Assembly (NCBI GenBank): GCA_900540595.1
Contig: UQGL01000061.1
Location: forward strand, 1 to 8,106
Origin: an uncultured Oscillospiraceae bacterium
GTDB lineage: Bacteria > Bacillota > Clostridia > Oscillospirales > Ruminococcaceae
Direction of reading: 5' to 3'
Length of the DNA: 8,106 nucleotides
A model generated the notes under the pieces. That model had not been told where the DNA came from, searched no databases, and saw only the letters and a program-made list of their open reading frames with translations. The stretch's first letter is position 1. Every line of letters begins with the position of its first letter. The translations under genes were made by a program, and so were the position numbers. This document shows positions 1 to 4,670 of the stretch, one piece after another.

Positions 1-54
1 CCGGTGACACTTCGGGTATGAACCGAATGCTCTAGCCAACTGAGCTATACCGCC
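1..54 (-). tRNA. Elongator tRNA-Met (anticodon CAT), 3' part cut by the window edge
   Basis: The first 54 nt of a tRNA read on the minus strand from position 54. The 5' acceptor strand is GGCGGTA, followed by TA, then a D-arm with GCTC/GAGC stem around AGTTGGCTA. The anticodon stem TTCGG/CCGAA encloses loop TTCATAC, putting anticodon CAT at 18-20. The sequence ends in the variable region and the first bases of the T-stem, so the T-arm, 3' acceptor strand and any CCA lie outside the window. The start GGCGG and overall sequence resemble elongator tRNA-Met of Firmicutes. A CAT-anticodon tRNA-Ile (lysidine type) is the alternative, but its acceptor usually differs. A consensus promoter lies just upstream. 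Confidence 0.93.
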
Positions 55-88
55 ACATTTGTCTGTGCGCTCTCGAGAACGCTATATT

Positions 89-117
89 ATTATAGCCGAC
101 AGTGTCCCCTATGTCAA
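89..117 (-). promoter_or_regulatory. Consensus housekeeping-sigma promoter for the tRNA-Met gene
   Basis: On the minus strand a perfect TTGACA (117-112) is followed by a 17-nt spacer (111-95) and a perfect TATAAT (94-89). Transcription should begin near position 82, about 28 nt before the mature tRNA 5' end at 54. It sits between the serS terminator and the tRNA, giving the tRNA, and any genes beyond it, transcription independent of serS. Confidence 0.9.
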
Positions 118-146
118 GTAGTTTTCCCCGAAAAATTTCAAAAAAT

Positions 147-182
147 ACAAAAAAATCCCGCATTGCGGGTGCAATGCGGGAA
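147..182 (-). terminator. Rho-independent terminator of serS
   Basis: A perfect 10-bp stem, CCCGCATTGC at 157-166 and GCAATGCGGG at 171-180, encloses a 4-nt loop. Read on the minus strand it is followed directly by ATTTTTTT (156-149). It lies 17 nt past the serS stop codon, the expected place for the end of the serS transcript. The plus-strand side of the stem is followed by only AAAAGG, so it is not bidirectional. Confidence 0.92.
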
Positions 183-197
183 AAGGCTCTTTCAAAA

Positions 198-1505
198 TTA
201 CTTCTTGTTGGGCACCAGCACGGCCTTGCCGCCCATGTAGGGGCGCAGGACCTCGGGGATGGTAACGCTGCCGTCGGCCTGCAGGTGGTTCTCGAGGAAA
301 GCGATCAGCATACGCGGCGGGGCCACGCAGGTGTTGTTGAGGGTGTGGGCCAACTGGGTCTTGCCGTTCTCATCCTTGAAGCGGATGCGCAGGCGGCGGG
401 CCTGAGCATCGCCGAGGTTGGAGCAGGAGCAGACCTCAAAGTACTTCTGCTGGCGGGGGCTCCATGCCTCAATATCGCAGCTCTTGACCTTCAGATCGGC
501 CAGATCGCCGGAGCAGCACTCCAGCTGGCGGACAGGGATCTCCATGGAGCGGAACAGCTCAACAGAGTTTTTCCACAGCTTATCATACCAATCCATGCTG
601 TCCTCGGGCTTGCAGACGACGATCATCTCCTGCTTCTCGAACTGGTGGATGCGGTAGATGCCGCGCTCCTCGATGCCGTGGGCGCCCTTCTCCTTGCGGA
701 AGCAGGGGCTGTAGCTGGTCAGGGTCAGGGGCAGCTTGGCGCCGTCCAGCGTCTGGTCGATGAAGCGGCCGATCATGGTATGCTCGCTGGTGCCGATCAG
801 GTAGAGATCCTCACCCTCGATTTTGTACATCATAGCGTCCATTTCAGGGAAGGACATAACGCCCTTGACCACATCGCCGTGCATCATGAACGGCGGGATG
901 ACATAGGTAAAGCCCTTGTCGATCATAAAATCGCGGGCGTAGGCCAGCACAGCCTCATGCAGGCGGGCAATGTCGCCCAGCAGGTAGTAGAAGCCGTTGC
1001 CGGAGACGCGGCCGGCGGCATCGAGGTCGATGCCGTCAAAGCTCTCCATAATGTCAACATGGTACGGGATGGGATAGTCAGGCACGACCGGCTCACCGAA
1101 GCGCTGGACCTCGACATTGTGGCTGTCATCGGGGCCGATGGGCACGCTGGGGTCGATCATCTGGGGAATCGTGTACATGATCTCCTGAATCTTGGCCTGC
1201 AGCTCGGTCTCCTTGGCCTCCAGCTCCTTCAGGCGGTCAGCCTGCGCGGTGACCTGCTTCTTGATTTCCTCGGCCTCGGCAGCCTTGGAGGGGTCCTTCT
1301 TGGCCTGACCCATCAGGGCGCCGATCTGCTTGGACAGCTTATTGCGGTTTGCGCGCAGGTCGCTGGCCTCGCCGATGGCGGCGCGGTACTCGGCGTCAAG
1401 CTTGATGACCTCGTCTACGAGGGGCAGCTTGGCGTCCTGAAACTTCTTCTTGATGTTTTCCTTGACGGCGTCCGGGTTTTCACGGACAAAGCGAATGTCT
1501 AACAT
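198..1505 (-). CDS. serS: Serine--tRNA ligase (SerRS), divergent motif 2/3 variant
   Basis: Cytoplasmic class II aminoacyl-tRNA synthetase that charges tRNA-Ser (and tRNA-Sec where present) with serine using ATP. At 435 aa it is full length for the family. Residues 1-110 form the N-terminal tRNA-binding domain, with a charged helical stretch (about 30-108) expected to be the coiled-coil arm. The catalytic core follows: motif 1 about 181-207, an IGTSEH segment at 237-242, motif 2 with CFRKEKG (268-274) and HQFEKQE (287-293), SCSNLGDAQARR (360-371), and motif 3 with the PR pair at 397-398 before LENH. Several of these differ from the common bacterial forms (TAEVP, FRSEAG, NGSGLAVGRT), but the overall order is intact. 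The ATG start is supported by AGAGGAG a few bases upstream. It lies 131 nt after parB with no clear terminator between, so it may receive parAB read-through, and it ends in a good terminator. Confidence 0.96.
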   Translation of the reverse strand: MLDIRFVRENPDAVKENIKKKFQDAKLPLVDEVIKLDAEYRAAIGEASDLRANRNKLSKQIGALMGQAKKDPSKAAEAEEIKKQVTAQADRLKELEAKETELQAKIQEIMYTIPQMIDPSVPIGPDDSHNVEVQRFGEPVVPDYPIPYHVDIMESFDGIDLDAAGRVSGNGFYYLLGDIARLHEAVLAYARDFMIDKGFTYVIPPFMMHGDVVKGVMSFPEMDAMMYKIEGEDLYLIGTSEHTMIGRFIDQTLDGAKLPLTLTSYSPCFRKEKGAHGIEERGIYRIHQFEKQEMIVVCKPEDSMDWYDKLWKNSVELFRSMEIPVRQLECCSGDLADLKVKSCDIEAWSPRQQKYFEVCSCSNLGDAQARRLRIRFKDENGKTQLAHTLNNTCVAPPRMLIAFLENHLQADGSVTIPEVLRPYMGGKAVLVPNKK

Positions 1506-1533
1506 AATGGTACTCCTCTATTCAATATTTGCT

Positions 1534-1572
1534 TTTGTAGGGGCCGGACATGTCCGGCCTCGGCTTTACAAA
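1534..1572 (+). repeat. 39-bp palindromic intergenic repeat, copy 1
   Basis: Begins TTTGTAGGGG and contains the perfect palindrome GGCCGGACATGTCCGGCC (1542-1559). A 13-nt tail carrying GCTTTACAAA follows. It aligns without gaps to two minus-strand copies at 1587-1625 and 4527-4565. It lies between parB and serS, about 30 nt upstream of the serS start. No T-run follows the hairpin on the minus strand, so it does not look like an intrinsic terminator. Confidence 0.7.
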
Positions 1573-1586
1573 TAAATAGCATTTTA

Positions 1587-1625
1587 TGGGTAGGCTGCGG
1601 GCGGGGCATGCCCCGCCCCTACAAA
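1587..1625 (-). repeat. 39-bp palindromic intergenic repeat, copy 2
   Basis: On the minus strand this begins TTTGTAGGGG at 1625 and holds the perfect 20-bp palindrome GGGCGGGGCATGCCCCGCCC (1599-1618). It is opposite in orientation to copy 1, which lies 14 bp away. The pair therefore has outer ends TTTGTAGGGG (1534-1543) and CCCCTACAAA (1616-1625), a perfect 10-bp inverted repeat spanning 92 bp. It starts 12 bp beyond the parB stop codon. Confidence 0.7.
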
Positions 1626-1636
1626 TTGCCGGGCTT

Positions 1637-2518
1637 TCACCCCTCCGGGTCATACATTCCCAGCAGGCTCACAAACTTTTGCAGCATATCGTCGCTGTAA
1701 AAGTCGATCTTCAGCGAGCCTTTGCCGTCCTTGTAATCGACATGGACCTCGCTGCCGGTGACCTCCTTCAGTGCGGCCTCGACCTCGATGGCGCGCTTGG
1801 GGCGGGTGAAGTTATCCTTGACCTTGGGCGGCTTGGCGGGCTTGGCCAGCTTTTTGCAGAGCGCCTCGGTCTGGCGGACATTCAGGTTCTGCGCAATGAC
1901 CTCGGCGGCGGCCTGCCGCATCAGCTCCTCGCCGGGCAGCCCCAGCAGGACCTTGGCGTGGCCGAAGCTTAGCTTGCCCTCGCTGACCAGACGGCGCACA
2001 TCCTCGGGCAGGGCCAGCAGGCGCAGGCTGTTCGCCACGGCACTGCGGCTTTTGCCCAGCTTTTTGGCGGCGCTCTCCTGCGTCAGGCCGTATTTGTCGA
2101 TAAGCTGACGGCAGCCCTCGGCGACCTCGATGGGGTCCAGATCCTCGCGCTGCAGGTTCTCGATCAGGGCCAGCGCGGCGGCCTGTTCATCGGTGACATC
2201 CTTGATGATGACCGGGACCTCGACAAGGCCGGCCAGACGGGCAGCACGCCAGCGGCGCTCGCCCGCAATGATGATGTACCCGGGGCCGACCTTTTTGGGG
2301 CGGACGGCGATGGGCTGCAGCAGGCCGTTTTCCACAATGCTGTCGGCAAGCTGATTCAGGGCATCGTCGTCAAACCGTTTGCGGGGCTGCTCCGGGTCAG
2401 GCTCGATCTCGCGCAGCAGCAGGGTGGAACCGGACGCTTCGCTTCCGGTATCATCGGACAGATCGGCAAACAGGCTGTCGAGTCCCTTGCCCAATCCGCC
2501 CATCTTTTTCTTGGCCAT
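1637..2518 (-). CDS. parB: Chromosome-partitioning protein ParB (Spo0J)
   Basis: CTP-dependent DNA clamp that loads at parS sites near the origin, spreads on DNA, stimulates the ParA ATPase and recruits SMC. The protein is 293 aa, normal for the family. The N-terminus (GGLGKGLDSLF, 7-17) is the classic ParA-interacting segment. The CTP-binding region has GERRWRA at 86-92 and ENLQR at 120-124. The helix-turn-helix spans about 145-170, followed by LSFGHAK (184-190) and a C-terminal dimerisation domain about 240-293. At the positions that separate ParB from Noc it has R158, S164, A169 and G186, the ParB-type pattern, so it should bind the parS-like sites at 3408-3423 and 5330-5345. The ATG start follows TAAGGAGGG, in which the TAA is the parA stop. 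The 12-nt gap indicates a parA-parB operon with coupled translation. Confidence 0.97.
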   Translation of the reverse strand: MAKKKMGGLGKGLDSLFADLSDDTGSEASGSTLLLREIEPDPEQPRKRFDDDALNQLADSIVENGLLQPIAVRPKKVGPGYIIIAGERRWRAARLAGLVEVPVIIKDVTDEQAAALALIENLQREDLDPIEVAEGCRQLIDKYGLTQESAAKKLGKSRSAVANSLRLLALPEDVRRLVSEGKLSFGHAKVLLGLPGEELMRQAAAEVIAQNLNVRQTEALCKKLAKPAKPPKVKDNFTRPKRAIEVEAALKEVTGSEVHVDYKDGKGSLKIDFYSDDMLQKFVSLLGMYDPEG

Positions 2519-2530
2519 CGGCGTCCCTCC

Positions 2531-3295
2531 TTATCGCTCATTGTTTGCTAAAAATTCCCGCGCCAGCTCCATATAAGCCTCGCAGCCCTTGCCGTTCGGC
2601 TCATAGAAGTTGATCGGCATGCCGAAGCTGGGTGCCTCGCTCAGCCGCACGGTGCGGGGAATGACAGCCCGGTATACCTTGTCGCCAAAGTACTTTTTCA
2701 CCTGCGCCACGACCTGCATCGTCAGGTTCAGCCGCCCGGAATACATGGTGAACAGCACGCCCTCGATGTCGAGGTGGCGGTTGTACTTCTGGCGCACGGT
2801 TTTAAGGGTGCCCATCAGCTCGCTCAGGCCCTCCAGCGCGAAAAATTCACACTGCATCGGGATCACAACGGTGTCCGCTGCACAGAGCGCATTGACGGTC
2901 AGCAGGTCGAGTGACGGTGCGCAGTCGATGAAGATGTAGTCATACAGCGGCACGACCGGCGCCAGCACCGTGCGCAGGCGCATCTCACGCCGCGGCACCG
3001 AGACCAGCTCTATAGGTGCGCCCGCCAGCTGCGTGTTGGAGGGCAGCACATCTGCGTTGTACTCGCTCTTGATGATGGCCTCGCGGACATCATCATCGTC
3101 GATCAGGCAGGTGTAGGTGTCGGCTTCGACCTTATTTTTTGCGATGCCGTAGGCGGATGTCGTGTTTCCCTGCGGGTCTAGATCCGCGATCAGGACCTTT
3201 TTGCCCAGCGCCGCCACACAGGCACTCAGGTTGACGGCGGTCGTGGTCTTGCCAACGCCGCCCTTCTGGTTTGCTATTGCGATGACTTTTGCCAC
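2531..3295 (-). CDS. parA: Chromosome-partitioning ATPase ParA (Soj), GTG start
   Basis: Deviant Walker ATPase that binds DNA as an ATP dimer and works with ParB in origin segregation. In Bacillus it also controls DnaA. I chose the GTG at 3295, giving 254 aa, close to the roughly 253 aa of Soj. An AGGGGAGG ribosome binding site lies 6 nt upstream, and the protein then begins AKVIAIANQKGG as ParA proteins normally do. The frame stays open upstream to an ATG at 3460, but that extension crosses the promoter and parS hairpin and has no ParA-like content. The deviant Walker A is KGGVGKTT (11-18), with D40 in ADLDPQG and Walker B in IFIDCAPS (D124). GRLNL at 187-191 lies where DNA-contacting arginines occur. 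It is the first gene of the parA-parB operon, behind an extended -10 promoter. Confidence 0.97.
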   Translation of the reverse strand: MAKVIAIANQKGGVGKTTTAVNLSACVAALGKKVLIADLDPQGNTTSAYGIAKNKVEADTYTCLIDDDDVREAIIKSEYNADVLPSNTQLAGAPIELVSVPRREMRLRTVLAPVVPLYDYIFIDCAPSLDLLTVNALCAADTVVIPMQCEFFALEGLSELMGTLKTVRQKYNRHLDIEGVLFTMYSGRLNLTMQVVAQVKKYFGDKVYRAVIPRTVRLSEAPSFGMPINFYEPNGKGCEAYMELAREFLANNER

Positions 3296-3301
3296 GCCGT
3301 A

Positions 3302-3309
3302 CCTCCCCT
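3302..3309 (-). promoter_or_regulatory. Ribosome binding site fixing the GTG start of parA
   Basis: Minus-strand AGGGGAGG (3309-3302) lies 6 nt before the GTG at 3295-3293. The strength and spacing favour this GTG over the far-upstream ATG at 3460. Confidence 0.88.
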
Positions 3310-3349
3310 GTTTTCTTGCAATTTTCAGCGGCAGAGGCCGCTTATATCT

Positions 3350-3358
3350 ATTATAGCA
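3350..3358 (-). promoter_or_regulatory. Extended -10 promoter of the parA-parB operon
   Basis: Minus-strand TGCTATAAT (3358-3350) is a perfect extended -10 (TGn plus TATAAT). No good -35 is present: the hexamer at 17-nt spacing is only a T-run (around 3378-3373), which suits an extended -10 promoter. Transcription would begin near 3343, leaving a leader of about 47 nt before the GTG. The parS hairpin (3399-3432) starts about 40 nt further upstream, so bound ParB could plausibly affect this promoter (inference). Confidence 0.75.
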
Positions 3359-3390
3359 CAATGGTTTGAGATAAAAAAGGGGTCGAATAC

Positions 3391-3432
3391 AAAAAGTACC
3401 CCCGGAATGTTCCATGTGGAACATTCCGGGGG
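3391..3432 (-). terminator. 34-bp perfect inverted repeat around parS, terminator-like on the minus strand
   Basis: Arms CCCCCGGAATGTTCCA (3399-3414) and TGGAACATTCCGGGGG (3417-3432) are perfectly complementary and separated by only 2 nt. Nine base pairs on each side extend beyond the parS half-sites. Read on the minus strand, the GC-rich base is followed by TACTTTTTGT, a short T-run that starts three bases late. It could end noc transcripts before the parA promoter. The 2-nt centre means the RNA loop must open some pairs, and the T-run is imperfect, so termination is uncertain. Confidence 0.45.
3408..3423. promoter_or_regulatory. parS-like ParB-binding site upstream of parA
   Basis: The 16-mer TGTTCCATGTGGAACA matches the known Bacillus parS consensus TGTTTCACGTGAAACA at 13 of 16 positions. 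Two of the three differences (positions 5 and 12) compensate each other and keep the palindrome. The same 16-mer occurs again at 5330-5345. Location between noc and parA, next to the parB gene, fits known parS placement near the origin. It forms the centre of a longer inverted repeat annotated separately. Confidence 0.85.
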
Positions 3433-3458
3433 CAGGTTGGCTATAAAGGCAAAGCTGC

Positions 3459-3588
3459 AAAGCCCCTCAGGCCTCGTAAACTCGGCCAGCTCCCCCATAG
3501 GGGGCGCCTTTTTGCGCGGGCTTCGCCCGCGGGAAAAGCCTCCCCTTACAGGGGAGGTGGCCGAGCGAAGCAAGGCCGGAGGGGCTTT
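3459..3588. repeat. 130-bp MITE-like inverted-repeat element between noc and parA
   Basis: The ends are AAAGCCCCTC (3459-3468) and GAGGGGCTTT (3579-3588), a perfect 10-bp inverted repeat. Further in, GGCCT pairs with AGGCC, CTCGGCCA (3481-3488) with TGGCCGAG (3558-3565), and CTCCCC (3490-3495) with GGGGAG (3551-3556), all in register. Inside lie three local hairpins: CCCCC/GGGGG (3492-3504), CGCGGGC/GCCCGCG (3515-3531) and CCTCCCCT/AGGGGAGG (3539-3557). There is no convincing gene inside. This is the structure of a small non-autonomous mobile or REP-type element. Together with the parS hairpin and the parA promoter it accounts for most of the 329-bp gap 3296-3624. Confidence 0.7.
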
Positions 3589-3624
3589 TCCCTCCTGCCA
3601 CTGTGACAATCTCTCCCCTTTTCC

Positions 3625-4491
3625 TCACAGCTTCACCGCAAACTCGCTGTCCTCCTTCTTGGGGTCGTCCTCCTGTTTTCCCGCCGTGCCGTCACTGCTC
3701 ACGGGGATGCGCACGATGTACTCAAGGCAGCCGTCATGCTTGTCACAGTGCGTGGTGGCCGCTATCCCTTTTTGGGTCATCAGATCGACCGCGTGCTGCA
3801 GCGTGTTCACAAAAAACCGTACATCCCGCACCATCGGGATCGTGCGGCGGCATGGGCTGGGGCTGCCCGGGGCCGCCAGCATCTGGTCCACCAGCCTGTC
3901 GGCCTGCCGCACGCTCATCTTATCGCGGGCCATCTTTTCCAGCGCCGGGGTGCGGCGGCTCTCCGGCAGGCGCAGCGCGGCGCGGGCATGGCGCTCGCTC
4001 AGGTGGTTGGCCGTGCAAAGCTGCTGCTGCTCGGCTGTCAGGGTCAAAAGACGCAGCTTGTTGGCCAGCGCGGGCTGGCTCAGACCCAGACGGCGGGCCG
4101 CCTCGGCTTGGGTGCAGCCCCACAGTCGGATGACCTCCTTGATGCCGCGCGCCGTGTCAAACGGGTCCAGCTGGCTGCGCTGCAGATTTTCGAGAAGTCC
4201 CAGCGCGGCGGATTCGCTGTCGTCATAGTCGGCAAGGATGGCGGGGACCTTTTCCAGCTTGGCCAGCCGGCAGGCACGCAGCCGGCGCTCCCCTGCCACA
4301 AGCTGATATTTGCGGATGCCGACTCGCCGCACGCTGATGGGCTGCAGCAGCCCGTTCTGCAAGATGCTGACCGCCAGCGCAGCGATCTCCGGCTCATCAA
4401 AGGCGGTGCGCGCCTGATAGGGTGACGGCTCAATGCAATCCACAGGCAGCATCAGGATGCGTCCCTGCTTCTGTATATCATTCTTCGGCAA
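3625..4491 (-). CDS. noc: Noc-type nucleoid-occlusion protein (ParB family), short N-terminus, TTG start
   Basis: ParB-family CTPase and DNA-binding protein of 288 aa, about the length of Bacillus Noc, which keeps the division septum off the nucleoid. It has GERRLRA (67-73), ENLQR (101-105), a helix-turn-helix about 126-151, LSERHAR (164-170), and a C-terminal domain with a Noc-like VRDVRFFVNTLQHAVDLM stretch (221-238). At the four positions known to separate Noc from ParB it has Q139, K145, T150 and R167, against R158, S164, A169 and G186 in the neighbouring ParB. Three of the four match Noc, so it should recognise a Noc-type site rather than parS. Start: TTG at 4491 with AAGGGGAGG 8 nt upstream. 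An in-frame TAA at 4515-4513 rules out a longer protein, so the Bacillus-type N-terminal membrane-binding helix is absent. The C-terminal tail (about 264-288) is acidic and low in complexity. Confidence 0.88.
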   Translation of the reverse strand: MPKNDIQKQGRILMLPVDCIEPSPYQARTAFDEPEIAALAVSILQNGLLQPISVRRVGIRKYQLVAGERRLRACRLAKLEKVPAILADYDDSESAALGLLENLQRSQLDPFDTARGIKEVIRLWGCTQAEAARRLGLSQPALANKLRLLTLTAEQQQLCTANHLSERHARAALRLPESRRTPALEKMARDKMSVRQADRLVDQMLAAPGSPSPCRRTIPMVRDVRFFVNTLQHAVDLMTQKGIAATTHCDKHDGCLEYIVRIPVSSDGTAGKQEDDPKKEDSEFAVKL

Positions 4492-4499
4492 TTTCGTTT

Positions 4500-4508
4500 C
4501 CTCCCCTT
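4500..4508 (-). promoter_or_regulatory. Ribosome binding site deciding the TTG start of noc
   Basis: Minus-strand AAGGGGAGG (4508-4500) is followed by 8 nt and then TTG (4491-4489). No ATG or GTG in this frame lies between the upstream in-frame stop (4515-4513) and this codon, and the first in-frame ATG downstream is codon 14 without a comparable site. Confidence 0.85.
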
Positions 4509-4526
4509 GGGTTTACTGCATGCCTG

Positions 4527-4565
4527 CCGCAAAGCTGTGGGCCGGACATGCCCGGCCCCTGCAAA
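4527..4565 (-). repeat. 39-bp palindromic intergenic repeat, copy 3
   Basis: On the minus strand it begins TTTGCAGGGG at 4565. The central palindrome GGGCCGGACATGCCCGGCCC (4539-4558) has one mismatched pair (4546/4551). It aligns along its length with the copies at 1534-1572 and 1587-1625, including the GC-rich core and the tail with GCTTT. It lies between the 19-bp inverted repeat and noc, in the same relative place (just upstream of a gene start) as the pair before serS. Confidence 0.65.
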
Positions 4566-4575
4566 GGCAGCCTGC

Positions 4576-4618
4576 AAAAATATGCTATGCTTTTTCTACA
4601 AAAAGCATAGCATATTTT
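4576..4618 (-). terminator. 19-bp perfect AT-rich hairpin after rsmG, probable terminator
   Basis: Arms AAAATATGCTATGCTTTTT (4577-4595) and its exact complement (4600-4618) enclose a 4-nt loop. Read on the minus strand the stem core ends in TTTTTGC, so the A-rich foot pairs with the T-run as in many intrinsic terminators. The plus-strand reading also ends in TTTTAT, so it could be bidirectional. It lies 53 nt past the rsmG stop and 85 nt before noc. Stem GC content is low, so an operator or attenuator role is an alternative. Confidence 0.5.
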
Positions 4619-4670
4619 ATACGCCCGGGAAAGAAAAATCGTTCGCCCGGTTATTCTGTTTTTTGCGCTG

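Noticed and set aside
566..582. DnaA-box-like word (TTTTCCACAG) near an expected origin region
   Set aside because: It is a single imperfect match inside serS coding sequence, with no cluster of boxes and no AT-rich unwinding region in the window.
102..1502. Long plus-strand open frame across serS
   Set aside because: It is fully antisense to a clear SerRS gene, shows no recognisable family, is a leucine/alanine/glycine/valine-rich shadow of GC-rich codons, and crosses the tRNA promoter and serS terminator.
1506..1636. T-box riboswitch upstream of serS
   Set aside because: The gap is only 131 nt and is mostly two palindromic repeats. There is no T-box consensus word, specifier stem or terminator before the ribosome binding site.
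3296..3460. N-terminal extension of ParA from an ATG at 3460
   Set aside because: The 55 extra codons run through the parS hairpin, the extended -10 promoter and the ribosome binding site. ParA homology begins exactly at the GTG at 3295.
3407..4228. Plus-strand frame starting MFHVEH at the parS site
   Set aside because: The MFHVEH peptide is simply the parS sequence translated. The rest is antisense to noc and crosses the 130-bp repeat.
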